Part shown: in pieces, positions 7,235-16,189 of the stretch
Position numbering within the stretch: the first letter of the stretch is position 1
Layout of the letters: each line of letters begins with the position of its first letter
DNA from: SIG603 sp964369415
Lineage (GTDB): Bacteria > Bacillota > Clostridia > Oscillospirales > Acutalibacteraceae
Direction of reading: 5' to 3'
NCBI GenBank assembly: GCA_964369415.1
Contig: CAYJFP010000006.1
Span: 1 to 64,000, forward strand
DNA: 64,000 nucleotides
The notes under the pieces: model-generated
Seen by the model: the letters and a program-made list of their open reading frames with translations, nothing else
Databases searched by the model: none
What the model was told of the DNA's origin: nothing
Translations under genes and position numbers: made by a program

Positions 7235-8748
7235 CTTTTAATTTCTGATTTATTAGATTTAAAGTGAGCTAAGCTTTTTTTGTATATAAAGTTTAAAAAA
7301 GTATATAAAGAATATGCCGTTGTTACTGAAAGAATTAGACCGACAGCGGTGTTTTCGGGTTTAATAATTAAAAGTGATAAATATATTGAAATAGACGAAA
7401 AAATAAGTAAAATAGGCATTTTTTTCAAGAATACAAAGCCGCATTTTGTTACTGAAAGCACCTTGCTTATGCTGAGCGAAGCGTTGAATATGGTACTGAA
7501 AAATAAAATTGCTATATAGCTTTGCATTTGGTATCTGCTCATGAATATTAATATTAAGCCGACTCTTAGTGCGGAATCTATTATGTTGTATTTCATAGAA
7601 TGAAGCTGTTGGTCAAGGCCTTTTAGTATACAGTCTACGACGATGTCAAGATACATAAGTGGTACAAGTGGCGCTAAAATTTTAATGAATTGGGCGGATT
7701 CCTTACTTCCGTAGAGCACCACTGCAAGAGGTTCGCTAAATACAAAAAAACTTCCAGCAGTGATAATACCGAAGGATACAGTAGCAGAAAGAGCTTTGTT
7801 CGTCACAGCGGCAACGTTTCGGTGGTGATTTAGCTCCATTTCTTTACATATCTTTGGGATTAGCAATATTGCAAATGAGCTGATAAACGCAGAAGGAAAG
7901 TAGAGTATAGGAAGAGCCATGCCTTGCAGTAAACCATATTGCGACATTGAGGAAGAGTATGAAAGACCGCCTCTTTGAAGCTGATTCGGAATTAATAAAT
8001 TTTCACCCATGGAAAGAAAACTTCTTGCGGCGGAGCTAAATGTACAGGGAAGCGCAATGTGTGCTAAACCTTTAAAGACTCCAGTCGCTTTTTCTCTTTT
8101 TATAGGGCAGTTCTTTTTTAGACTAAATTTAAGTGAAACTGAATCAATAATAAAGGAGCACAATTCACCTAAGCTTGAAGCGCACATTGCGGCGACACAT
8201 GCACTTTCAAGACTGTCAAAGGGAAAAAATGTAAAAATTAGTACAGTGCTTCCTATGGTTATAACTTGTTCTGAAAGTTCAGCCATTCCACAGCTGACAA
8301 CTTCGTCCACAGCTAAAAAGTACCCTTTCATGCAGGTGCAAAGTGACATGAAGGGAAGACCTATTCCTAAGATTTTCAAGCAGTCGGCAGCCTTTGGATT
8401 GCCTAAAAAATTTGTAGCGGCAAAATCAGAGAAAAAAATAAACAAAGCCGAGATGCTAAGGCTTAATATAAAGCAAAAAGACAAACATTTTTTAACAAGG
8501 GATGGTATTTGATTTCTCTTACCACTTGCGATAAGTGAGCTTACAAGTCTTGTAACAGCAAGACTTATTCCCGAGGTTGAAAGTGTTATGGCAAGGATAA
8601 AAACAGAGAAAATCAGCTGGTATAGGCCCATTCCTTCGGCACCGATTTTATCTGTTAAGTAGGACCTGTAATATATATTCGTGCTTCGCATGAATATGGC
8701 GATAAAAGTCATTACAGCTCCGTTCATCAAGAAAGCTTTTTTGTTCAT
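7231..8748 (-). CDS. SpoVB/MATE-type polysaccharide flippase
   Basis: A 505-residue membrane protein of the MOP exporter superfamily, like SpoVB and lipid-linked oligosaccharide flippases. Seen: about 14 hydrophobic spans and the opening GAVMTFIAIFMRSTNIYYRS, followed by DKIGAEGMGLYQL, typical of SpoVB-type proteins. Family knowledge: SpoVB is needed for spore cortex synthesis and may move a peptidoglycan precursor. I chose the ATG at 8748 because GGAGG lies just upstream; a longer frame back to 8931 would run through the divergent prmA start. Whether it is a sporulation protein or a general flippase cannot be told here. Confidence 0.82.
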   Translation of the reverse strand: MNKKAFLMNGAVMTFIAIFMRSTNIYYRSYLTDKIGAEGMGLYQLIFSVFILAITLSTSGISLAVTRLVSSLIASGKRNQIPSLVKKCLSFCFILSLSISALFIFFSDFAATNFLGNPKAADCLKILGIGLPFMSLCTCMKGYFLAVDEVVSCGMAELSEQVITIGSTVLIFTFFPFDSLESACVAAMCASSLGELCSFIIDSVSLKFSLKKNCPIKREKATGVFKGLAHIALPCTFSSAARSFLSMGENLLIPNQLQRGGLSYSSSMSQYGLLQGMALPILYFPSAFISSFAILLIPKICKEMELNHHRNVAAVTNKALSATVSFGIITAGSFFVFSEPLAVVLYGSKESAQFIKILAPLVPLMYLDIVVDCILKGLDQQLHSMKYNIIDSALRVGLILIFMSRYQMQSYIAILFFSTIFNASLSISKVLSVTKCGFVFLKKMPILLIFSSISIYLSLLIIKPENTAVGLILSVTTAYSLYTFLNFIYKKSLAHFKSNKSEIKS

Positions 8749-8795
8749 AGCTCCTCCGTTCATAAACAAGATTTTATTATAAGGTAGGTAAAAAT

Positions 8796-9725
8796 ATGCA
8801 AAACGATAATTGGACCGAAATAATTGTAGAAGTTCCATCTGAAGTGATAGACAGCGCATCTGATATTGCGCAAATGGTTGTTCCTTATGGAATTTATATT
8901 GAAGATTATAGATTTTTAGAAGCAGAAACACTAGAAATTGCCCATATTGATTTAATTGACGAAGATTTGCTGGCTAAAGATAGGTCAAAGGCTTATGTTC
9001 ACATCTATATAAGCCCGACAGAAAGTCCGATGGAGGCGATTTCTTTTCTGAAAGAAAGATATGACTCAGAAGGGATAAAGCATGAAATAAGTTCAGTTGG
9101 ATGTAAGGAAGAGGATTGGATAAATAACTGGAAAAAATATTTTAAGCCGATAAAAGTAGGTGAAAAAATATTGATTCGTCCGATTTGGGAGGAAGAATGT
9201 GAGAGCGATGGTAGAATAATTCTTGATTTAGAGCCTGGTCTTGCCTTTGGCACAGGAACACACGAAACCACAAGATTATGTATGGAAATGCTCGAAACTT
9301 ATCTTACAGAAGGTGACAAGGTCTTAGATGTAGGCTGTGGTAGCGGAATTTTATCTGTAACGGCGCTTTTGCTAGGAGCTTCAGAGGCTATCGGAGTTGA
9401 TATTGATAAAGTTGCTATAAGAACAGCGGATGAAAATGCTGTGATTAATAAAGTAGAAGATAAATTTAAGGGTATTTGTGGGGACTTAACGGACAAAGTA
9501 AGCGGTAAGTATAAAGTGGTTATTGCAAATATAGTCGCCGATATTGTCATTAAGCTTTCAGAGCATGTCGAGAACTTCATGTACGATGATTCAGTTTATA
9601 TCATAAGCGGAATCATTGACAGTAGAGAAGACGATGTTATGCTTGCTATTAATGATAAATTTGAGATTTTAGAAAGAAAAGAAGAAAAAGGCTGGGTTGC
9701 CATGGTACTTAAACTTAAAAAATAA
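8796..9725 (+). CDS. prmA: ribosomal protein L11 methyltransferase
   Basis: PrmA trimethylates residues of ribosomal protein L11 using S-adenosylmethionine. Seen: 309 residues; an N-terminal substrate-binding domain with the conserved EEDWINNWKKYFKP block, then the hinge LEPGLAFGTGTHETTRLCME, and methyltransferase motif I VLDVGCGSGILSV, followed by the NIVADIV motif IV equivalent. The length is the family's norm. An SD AAGGTAGG precedes the ATG. A methyltransferase of unknown target follows after 11 bases. Confidence 0.96.
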   Translation: MQNDNWTEIIVEVPSEVIDSASDIAQMVVPYGIYIEDYRFLEAETLEIAHIDLIDEDLLAKDRSKAYVHIYISPTESPMEAISFLKERYDSEGIKHEISSVGCKEEDWINNWKKYFKPIKVGEKILIRPIWEEECESDGRIILDLEPGLAFGTGTHETTRLCMEMLETYLTEGDKVLDVGCGSGILSVTALLLGASEAIGVDIDKVAIRTADENAVINKVEDKFKGICGDLTDKVSGKYKVVIANIVADIVIKLSEHVENFMYDDSVYIISGIIDSREDDVMLAINDKFEILERKEEKGWVAMVLKLKK

Positions 9726-9736
9726 GGAGTTTTAAT

Positions 9737-10483
9737 GTGAATTATGCAGATATTAATTCAAAAACTATAGACAAATGGGTAAAAGATGGTTGGGAATGGG
9801 GGAAACCTATCGACCATGAAACCTTTGAAAGAGCTAAAAAAGGCGAATGGGAAGTATTTCTGACACCGACAAAACCTGTTCCAAAAAATTGGTTCGTGGA
9901 AATGAAAAACTGTAAAATATTGGGACTTGCCTCAGGTGGTGCTCAACAAATGCCGATTTTTTCCGCCCTAGGTGCAAACTGCACAGTGCTTGACTACTCA
10001 GATTTGCAGCTTGAAAGTGAAAGAATTATGGCTGAAAAGGAAAATTATAGCATTGAAATAGTAAAAGCGGACATGACTAAGAGACTTCCGTTTGAAGACG
10101 AAAGTTTTGACTTGATTTTTCACCCTGTTTCAAACTGCTATATTGAAGATGTGCAGCATGTGTGGGACGAGTGCTTTAGGGTTCTTAAAAAGGGTGGAGT
10201 CTTACTATCAGGAGTTGATAACGGGATTAATTTTATCTTCGATGACGATGAATCTGTAGTAAAATACAAATTGCCGTTTAACCCGCTAAAAGATGAAAAA
10301 CTCTATGAAGAATCACTTAAAAATAATTGGGGCATACAATTTTCTCACACGACCGAAGAGCAAATCGGCGGACAGCTTAAGGCTGGTTTTACGCTTAAAG
10401 ATATTTTTGAGGACACTAACGGCGGTGGAAATTTGCATGAACACGGCATTCCTAGTTTTTGGGCGACAAAATCTGTAAAATAA
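9737..10483 (+). CDS. class I SAM-dependent methyltransferase
   Basis: A 248-residue methyltransferase of unknown substrate. Seen: motif I ILGLASGGAQQMPIFSALG, acidic post-I (VLDYS), motif II-like VKADMTKRLPFEDESFDLIF, and VLKKGGVLLSGV. Family knowledge: this is the UbiE/small-molecule methyltransferase fold. It starts at GTG with AAGGAG eleven bases upstream, directly behind prmA, and ends at a hairpin terminator. The substrate cannot be predicted from the sequence. Confidence 0.82.
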   Translation: MNYADINSKTIDKWVKDGWEWGKPIDHETFERAKKGEWEVFLTPTKPVPKNWFVEMKNCKILGLASGGAQQMPIFSALGANCTVLDYSDLQLESERIMAEKENYSIEIVKADMTKRLPFEDESFDLIFHPVSNCYIEDVQHVWDECFRVLKKGGVLLSGVDNGINFIFDDDESVVKYKLPFNPLKDEKLYEESLKNNWGIQFSHTTEEQIGGQLKAGFTLKDIFEDTNGGGNLHEHGIPSFWATKSVK

Positions 10484-10525
10484 AAAAAGCTAACTTTTAT
10501 CACTTAAGATGAAAGTTAGCTTTTA
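10484..10525. terminator. bidirectional terminator
   Basis: AAAAAGCTAACTTT (10484-10497) pairs with AAAGTTAGCTTTT (10512-10524), with A-runs on one side and T-runs on the other. It lies between the convergent methyltransferase and rnfB genes and can serve both. Confidence 0.85.
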
Positions 10526-10535
10526 TTTATTTTAG

Positions 10536-11327
10536 TTAATCAAGTAACATTGTAATGAGTTTTCTAGGACAAGAGTCTACACACTTGCCACAACCAGTAC
10601 ATTTGTCAGAGTCAATGCTTGCCTTAAAGTTTGTGACAGTGATTGCATCAAATTCGCAAACTTTAGTACATTTCATACAGCCGATACAGCCGATTTTACA
10701 TATTTTGACAACGCCAGCACCCTTATCGCAGTTGTTACACCTTACAATGGCTTGCTTTTTAAGAGGAACTAGGTCAATAAGCCCTTTTGGACAAGCTGCA
10801 ACACATAGAGAACAGCCTTTGCATAAAAGTGGATTGATAATCGCAACGCCGTTGCAAATACTAACAGCACCGTACTCACAAGCTCTTACACAGTCGCCGA
10901 GTGCCATACAGCCGTATCTACAGCTAGAGATACCACCTGCTAAAAACGAAACAGCGCTACAACTTTGTATACCGTCGTATTCCATTTTATTTTCGGTGTA
11001 TTCAAAACTACCCATGCAGTGTACTAATGCAGTTTTTGCCACCAAACTAGCAGTTTTTCCAAGTATTTTACCACAAGCTTCGACACATTCCGTACCACCA
11101 GGAGAACATAGCCCAAGTTCGGCTTCACCTTTTGACATTGCAGAAGCATAGCCCTCACATCCTGAGTATCCACAGGCGCCGCAGTTAGCACCAGGTAAGA
11201 CTTCAAGTAATGCCTCAGCCTTTTCGTCCTTAGGAACAGCCATAATTATAGAAGCTACGGCAAGTATAATTCCAGAAATTATTCCGATTAGACCAACAAT
11301 GATAATTGCTATTAAAATTATATTCAT
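10536..11327 (-). CDS. rnfB: Rnf complex subunit B, ferredoxin-like
   Basis: RnfB takes electrons from reduced ferredoxin and passes them into the membrane Rnf complex (ferredoxin:NAD+ oxidoreductase, ion-pumping). Seen: 263 residues; one N-terminal membrane helix (about 3-30), the Fe-S domain GANCGACGYSGCEGYA, and several 4Fe-4S motifs further on (CKGCSLCVAACP, CIGCMKCTKVCE, CTGCGKCVDSCP). It is the last gene of rnfCDGEAB, the clostridial and acetogen order. SD AAGGAGG precedes the ATG. Confidence 0.96.
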   Translation of the reverse strand: MNIILIAIIIVGLIGIISGIILAVASIIMAVPKDEKAEALLEVLPGANCGACGYSGCEGYASAMSKGEAELGLCSPGGTECVEACGKILGKTASLVAKTALVHCMGSFEYTENKMEYDGIQSCSAVSFLAGGISSCRYGCMALGDCVRACEYGAVSICNGVAIINPLLCKGCSLCVAACPKGLIDLVPLKKQAIVRCNNCDKGAGVVKICKIGCIGCMKCTKVCEFDAITVTNFKASIDSDKCTGCGKCVDSCPRKLITMLLD

Positions 11328-11336
11328 AGAACCTCC

Positions 11337-11954
11337 TTAAACAAGCAGTCCGTCAACAAGGCCTGAGAAACCTAAAAAGGCAACGGCAACAAGTGAAGCG
11401 GAAACTAGAGTGATAGGTAGACCCTTCATGAACTTAGGTACATCACAAAGTTCGAGTCTCTCTCTAACACCTGCAAACAGAACCATAGCGACCATGAATC
11501 CAATACCTGAGCCGAAGGCATTAACAAGTGATTGTACATAGCCAAAACTTGGATCTGCAGCACCTTTTTCAAGGACTAACATGGTAACGCCTAAAACAGC
11601 ACAGTTAGTAGTGATTAAAGGAAGATAAATGCCAAGCGAATTATATAGAGGTGGCATATATTTTCTAAGTGTGATTTCGAGTAGTTGAACAAGTGAAGCG
11701 ATAACTATAATGAAGACAATGGTCTGCAAATATGTTAAATCATTAGGAGTTAACACATAGGTGTATAAGGGCCAAGTAACTGCAACAGCTATTATCATAA
11801 CAACAGTAACGGCGCAGCTCATCCCAAAGGCGGTGTTTAATTTTTTAGATACACCCAAAAATGGACATATTCCTAAAAATTTGTTTAAAACATAGTTTTC
11901 GGTAAGTATGGCGGCTAGGAAAACGCCAATTAATATTCTTATTGTATCACCCAT
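11337..11954 (-). CDS. rnfA: Rnf complex subunit A
   Basis: An integral membrane subunit (205 residues, about six spans) that with RnfE forms the ion/electron pathway across the membrane. Seen: the conserved opening ENYVLNKFLGICPFLGVSK, which holds the Cys of the family's intramembrane iron-sulfur site, and TNCAVLGV in the second half, the mirrored site. Its start overlaps the end of rnfE by eight bases. Confidence 0.96.
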   Translation of the reverse strand: MGDTIRILIGVFLAAILTENYVLNKFLGICPFLGVSKKLNTAFGMSCAVTVVMIIAVAVTWPLYTYVLTPNDLTYLQTIVFIIVIASLVQLLEITLRKYMPPLYNSLGIYLPLITTNCAVLGVTMLVLEKGAADPSFGYVQSLVNAFGSGIGFMVAMVLFAGVRERLELCDVPKFMKGLPITLVSASLVAVAFLGFSGLVDGLLV

Positions 11955-12630
11955 TAGCTTTTTCGCCTCCGTCCTTTATTTTAGTACAAGTAGAGGCCAT
12001 AGGGCACTGGGAACATCCCATAGCTTCGGGCGCTTTACCTTCTTTTGAAAGTTTACCAGCAATAGCGATAAGCATACCAAAAACGAAGAAGCCACCAGGA
12101 GGAAGTAAAAAGATGATGATAGGATCCATAAATCCAGATAAAATCGGAATTCCAAATACAGTTCCGGCACCGAATAATTCTCTAATAATACCCATTGCAA
12201 GAAGTGCAGCGGTAAAGCCGATTCCCATTCCAAGTCCGTCTATAATCGATGGCAAAACCTTGTTCTTGCTTGCATACATTTCCGCTCTACCCAAAATGAT
12301 ACAGTTAACAACTATTAAAGGTAGAAACACGCCAAGACTACTATCGAGCTCTGGCACATAGGCTTTTACGAGTAATTGAACTATGGTAACAAAACCAGCG
12401 ATTATCGTGATAAAAGCGGGTATTCTAACTTTATCTGGAATAAATTTTCTTAAAACAGATATAACGGCATTTGAGCAAATAAGTACAAATGTAGTCGCTA
12501 TACCCATTCCGATTGCGTTAAAAGCTCCTGTGGTAACAGCAAGGGCGGGACATGTGCCCAGCATTAATCTTAGTACAGGATTTTGCTTTAAAATTCCCTT
12601 TGAGAACTCTTCTCTTAATGATTTTGCCAT
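11947..12630 (-). CDS. rnfE: Rnf complex subunit E
   Basis: The homologue and partner of RnfA, about six membrane spans. Seen: 227 residues; KGILKQNPVLRLMLGTCPAL and VNCIILGRAEM carry the two conserved cysteine sites. The C-terminus has an extra cysteine-bearing tail (MGCSQCPMASTC) that I do not know from typical RnfE. I chose the ATG at 12630 because GGAGGGG lies just upstream; an ATG at 12657 would lie inside rnfG. Confidence 0.95.
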   Translation of the reverse strand: MAKSLREEFSKGILKQNPVLRLMLGTCPALAVTTGAFNAIGMGIATTFVLICSNAVISVLRKFIPDKVRIPAFITIIAGFVTIVQLLVKAYVPELDSSLGVFLPLIVVNCIILGRAEMYASKNKVLPSIIDGLGMGIGFTAALLAMGIIRELFGAGTVFGIPILSGFMDPIIIFLLPPGGFFVFGMLIAIAGKLSKEGKAPEAMGCSQCPMASTCTKIKDGGEKANG

Positions 12631-12631
12631 G

Positions 12632-13177
12632 TTACACCCCTCCTTTAATTTCTTCATGCATAGAAACTGCTAAATTAACAGCATCAGTCACGGCATCTGT
12701 AGTGATTGTAGAGCCTGTAAGAGCCTCAATTTGGCCCTCTGTAGTTGCAGTTCCCTTAATTACCGAAAACTCTGATGCTACTTGCTTATATTGGTCGGTA
12801 AATTCAGGATTAGTGGCGTTAGAGCCAAGTCCTGGAGTCTCGTTATGGCTTAAAATTGTTACACCTGTAACATTGTCATCTTTATCTATTCCAGTCATGA
12901 CGCTGATAGTGCCGCCATAACCTTTCGATTCAGTTACATAGACATATCCTACGGTTTCACCGCCAGCAATGCCCTTATAGCTGTTGTCGTTAATTTTTTC
13001 AAAACTCTCGGCTGTAGGGAGCACTATGAGTCTTGAATTTTCCTCAGTAATAGCGGCAGCTTCTGCGATAGTATCTTTAGTAAGTTCGTTTGTAACTGCA
13101 AGAAGGCCTGTCATACAAACGCAGATAAGACAAAGAATGAAAGTAGAAGTTAAAATAGTTTTAATGTTAGATTTCAA
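12632..13177 (-). CDS. rnfG: Rnf complex subunit G, flavoprotein
   Basis: RnfG carries covalently bound FMN outside the membrane and passes electrons within the Rnf complex. Seen: 181 residues, an N-terminal membrane helix (about 8-28), the conserved GYGGTISVMTGID and SHNETPGLGS segments, and the flavinylation motif LTGSTITTDAV near the C-terminus, with the threonine FMN acceptor. It starts at TTG, overlapping the rnfD stop. Confidence 0.95.
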   Translation of the reverse strand: MKSNIKTILTSTFILCLICVCMTGLLAVTNELTKDTIAEAAAITEENSRLIVLPTAESFEKINDNSYKGIAGGETVGYVYVTESKGYGGTISVMTGIDKDDNVTGVTILSHNETPGLGSNATNPEFTDQYKQVASEFSVIKGTATTEGQIEALTGSTITTDAVTDAVNLAVSMHEEIKGGV

Positions 13178-14103
13178 GCTTTGTCACCTCTTTTCACAAA
13201 ACCAAAGGGTTTAACAGTCACGGCACGCTCAATAAGTGGGACAAGGATATTCATAATAACTATAGAATAAGAAACACCTTCTGGCAAAGAGCCGTAAACC
13301 CTAATAAGAACAGTTAAAATGCCACATCCGATAGCGAATACTATTCTAGCCTTTGTATGTATAGGACTTGTAGTATAGTCAGTAGCCATAAAGAATGCAC
13401 CTAGCATTAAGCCACCTGATAAAAGCTCAAAAAGTGGGTCTCTTCCTAAAACTAATGAGAAAAGTGCAACTGAAGCTAAGTATGTAACAGGTATTACAGG
13501 GCTGATTACTCTTCTTATAATTAAGTACAGTCCGCCAAGAAGTATCGCAAGCACACTGGTTTCACCGATACATCCAGCTGTAGAGCCTAAGAATAAATCT
13601 AAATAAGAAGGAAGCTCGGCACTGCCGTCGGCCAAAACAGCAAGTGGAGTAGAAGTGCTCACAGCATCAAAAGGTGTGGTCCACTCTGTCATTCTTGATG
13701 GAAAAGAGTTCAGTAGTATAATTCTAGCTGTAAGAGCAGGATTTACAAAGTTTTGTCCGATTCCGCCGAACATTTGCTTAACAACTACTATGGCAATTAC
13801 AGAGCCAAATGCACCGATAAGCGGATTTACAGCAGCGGGAAGATTTAGTGCAAGTAAAATACCAGTGACAACAGCACTTAAGTCAAACACGGTTTGAGGA
13901 CGTTTCATCACTTTTCTTGATAAATATTCAGCTGCTACAGCAGTAGCGGTACAAGTCAGAAGCAAGATGACTGAATTTAATCCAAAAAATATTATAGAAG
14001 CGATTATAGCTGGACAAAGTGCAATTACAACATCAAGCATAATGTTTTGAGTTGTAATTTTTGAATTAAAATGTGGGGAAGAGGATACGATTAATTTAGC
14101 CAT
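13174..14103 (-). CDS. rnfD: Rnf complex subunit D, flavoprotein
   Basis: A membrane subunit (309 residues, about nine spans) with a second covalent FMN. Seen: the N-terminal SSSPHFNSK block, the FMN-attachment region DAVSTSTPLAVLA, and MATDYTTSP late in the protein. Family knowledge: RnfD/NqrB subunits carry FMN on a threonine in this motif. The start overlaps the rnfC stop as TAATG. The flavin transferase gene (apbE) is not seen in the window. Confidence 0.95.
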   Translation of the reverse strand: MAKLIVSSSPHFNSKITTQNIMLDVVIALCPAIIASIIFFGLNSVILLLTCTATAVAAEYLSRKVMKRPQTVFDLSAVVTGILLALNLPAAVNPLIGAFGSVIAIVVVKQMFGGIGQNFVNPALTARIILLNSFPSRMTEWTTPFDAVSTSTPLAVLADGSAELPSYLDLFLGSTAGCIGETSVLAILLGGLYLIIRRVISPVIPVTYLASVALFSLVLGRDPLFELLSGGLMLGAFFMATDYTTSPIHTKARIVFAIGCGILTVLIRVYGSLPEGVSYSIVIMNILVPLIERAVTVKPFGFVKRGDKA

Positions 14104-15431
14104 TATTTACTCGCCGCCTTTCTCACATAGCTTTTTCCAAGTCTAATTGATTGAACTAATTTTCTACCAGCAGGACAACTGAACGCACAGCACCCACATT
14201 CCATACAGGTCATAATATGATGACTCAAAAGAGCATCGGTATCTTTAAATTCGGTGTATTTATCAAGTTTAGTCGGTATAAGTCTCATGGGACATGCCTT
14301 AACGCATCTACCGCACAAAATGCAGTCGGTAGAATCCTGCATAGTAGCTTCGTTTTCATCAAAACAAAGTATGCCGTTGTTTTGCTTTAAAATCGGAACT
14401 TCATCAGATGCCACTGCAACTCCCATCATAGGGCCGCCCATGATGATTTTTGAAGGACTCGATTTATATCCGCCCGAAAATTCGATTACATCTTTAATCG
14501 CAGTTCCGACAGGAACAATGACATTCATAGGATTTTTAACCGATGAACCATCAATAGTTATTCTCTTTTTTATAAGAGGTATGCCGTTTCTCATGTAGGA
14601 AGCGATGAAAGAAACCGAACCGATATTCATAACAAGACACCCGACATCGGATGGAAGTTTGCCAGCGGGCACACATCTTCCAGTAGCAGCTTGTACAAGA
14701 ACCTTTTCAGCCCCTTGAGGATACATAGACTTAAGGGATAAAACAGTTATGTAATCAAGTTTATATTCATCAGAAAGTTTACATAGATACTGGATGGCAT
14801 CAGGCTTATTGTCTTCAATAGCAATTACGACATTATCAATTTCAAGAATTTCTTTAACCTTTTTGATTCCTTCAAAGATGTTTTTTCCGTTTTCAAGAGC
14901 TTCTCTATGGTCACAAGTGACATAGGGTTCACACTCAGCGGCGTTTACAATTAGATAATCAAGTTTAACACCTTCAGGAGGATTAAGTTTAACATGCGCC
15001 GGAAATCCTGCACCGCCAAGTCCTACTAGACCTGAAGCTTTAACCATATTGGTAAAATCAGCCTTGGAGACAATGTTTTCAGGAGTTTTAATATCAGGGT
15101 GTATTTTCATCTCACCGTCTGATTTAATAAAAACTGCATCTATCATTTGTCCAGCAGTTAGCATAATTTGTTTAACTTCGCTTACAGTTCCTGAAACTGA
15201 AGCATGAACAGGCGCTCCAACGTAAGAATTACTGTCGCCGACCACTTGACCTACATATACATAGTCGCCTTTTTTCACTACTGGACTACATGGCGCACCA
15301 ATGTGTTGGCTCATTGGAATTATTACCGAGTCCGGAATAGGCATAACCTTTGTCTCCAAATGTGCGGTGTTTTTGTGATGTGGAACGTGCGCACCGCCAA
15401 ATGTTTTAAAAGGACGAAAGTTGTTTTTCAA
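14103..15431 (-). CDS. rnfC: Rnf complex subunit C, NADH-binding
   Basis: RnfC is the NAD(H)- and FMN-binding cytoplasmic subunit. Seen: 442 residues from the chosen start; the FGGAHVPHHKN opening, the nucleotide-binding GLGGAGFPAHVKL, GGPMMGVAV, and two 4Fe-4S motifs, CILCGRCVKACP and CMECGCCAFSCP. I prefer the TTG at 15431 because AAGGGGTG lies about nine bases upstream and the product then begins like other RnfC; an ATG at 15461 has no good SD. It heads the rnfCDGEAB operon. Confidence 0.94.
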   Translation of the reverse strand: MKNNFRPFKTFGGAHVPHHKNTAHLETKVMPIPDSVIIPMSQHIGAPCSPVVKKGDYVYVGQVVGDSNSYVGAPVHASVSGTVSEVKQIMLTAGQMIDAVFIKSDGEMKIHPDIKTPENIVSKADFTNMVKASGLVGLGGAGFPAHVKLNPPEGVKLDYLIVNAAECEPYVTCDHREALENGKNIFEGIKKVKEILEIDNVVIAIEDNKPDAIQYLCKLSDEYKLDYITVLSLKSMYPQGAEKVLVQAATGRCVPAGKLPSDVGCLVMNIGSVSFIASYMRNGIPLIKKRITIDGSSVKNPMNVIVPVGTAIKDVIEFSGGYKSSPSKIIMGGPMMGVAVASDEVPILKQNNGILCFDENEATMQDSTDCILCGRCVKACPMRLIPTKLDKYTEFKDTDALLSHHIMTCMECGCCAFSCPAGRKLVQSIRLGKSYVRKAASK

Positions 15432-15690
15432 TATTTTACACCCCTTAATTAATTTATACATACTTAAGGCAATACCGCACAATTAACAGATGAAGCTGCA
15501 GTATATCATTAGCTAGCAAAAATTCGATTAAATCTTACAAAAACCTGTCTGAATACCAGTGTATGCAGCCAGATTTTTCTCTTATCTAACAAAATTTTGA
15601 ACTGTGCTATCGAAATACTGTAATTATGCAGTCTAGCCTTGACAATTCTAACATATTTTGAACATATAATCAATACAAAAACAACAAAAA
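15432..15690. other. rnf/flagellar intergenic region
   Basis: An AT-rich spacer between the rnfC start and the flgC terminator. On the minus strand it holds an extended -10-like TGATATACT at about 15500-15508, which would place the rnf transcript start near 15493 with a 60-base leader; no good -35 box is present. TTGACA at 15639-15644 and TATAAT at 15665-15670 on the plus strand have a 20-base spacer, too long for a good promoter. No gene is seen. Confidence 0.35.
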
Positions 15691-15712
15691 GCAGTATTTC
15701 TACTGCCTTTTT
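15676..15712 (-). terminator. late flagellar operon terminator
   Basis: On the minus strand GCAGTA-GAAA-TACTGC is followed by TTTTTGTTGTTTTT, a classic intrinsic terminator about 40 bases past the flgC stop. It ends the flgM-to-flgC operon. Confidence 0.85.
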
Positions 15713-15747
15713 ATTGTTAGTAATTTATCAAATTGTTAAATATATAT

Positions 15748-16173
15748 TTATCTACCCATATCAATGGTTTTAGTAATCATAGCCTTTAAAACTGAAAGAG
15801 CTGTCAAATTTGCATCATAAGCTGTGCTAGCAGCCATAAGGTCAATGTTCTCTTCTGTTGTATCAACATTAGAATATGTAACATAACCTTCTTCATTTGC
15901 ATGAGGATGCGTTGGGTCATAAACTAATTTAAAATCTCTATTATTTTCGACAACATGAGTCATTTCAACTCCGCCGCTTGATAATTCAACGCCATTTAAT
16001 GTTTCTTCAAAAGTAAGTGGGCGTTCTTCAAAAATAACTTGCTTTCTTGCATAAGGTGTGCCGTCTGCACTCGTATTGTCTGCATTAGCAATATTTTGCA
16101 AGATTACGTCTGAACGATAGCGTTGTGCTGTTAAAGCAGAACCGACAATGTCTACAGAGGACAAGAATGCCAT
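15748..16173 (-). CDS. flgC: flagellar proximal rod protein FlgC
   Basis: A rod subunit of the basal body. Seen: 141 residues; N-terminal LSSVDIVGSALTAQRYRSDV and LQNIANADNT, the general rod-hook motif, and the C-terminal helix ASTAYDANLTALSVLKAMIT. Length is normal. It is the last gene of the minus-strand flagellar operon, behind flgB. Family knowledge: in most Firmicutes flgB-flgC directly precede fliE; here they do not. Confidence 0.96.
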   Translation of the reverse strand: MAFLSSVDIVGSALTAQRYRSDVILQNIANADNTSADGTPYARKQVIFEERPLTFEETLNGVELSSGGVEMTHVVENNRDFKLVYDPTHPHANEEGYVTYSNVDTTEENIDLMAASTAYDANLTALSVLKAMITKTIDMGR

Positions 16174-16189
16174 GGAAAATCACCCTTTC

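Noticed and set aside
9737..10483. Methyltransferase read as part of a restriction-modification system
   Set aside because: It lacks DNA methyltransferase motifs (DPPY or PC) and has no restriction gene beside it.
15639..15670. TTGACA and TATAAT on the plus strand, considered as a promoter
   Set aside because: The spacer is 20 bases and the only thing downstream is a terminator within 25 bases; not supported as an active promoter.
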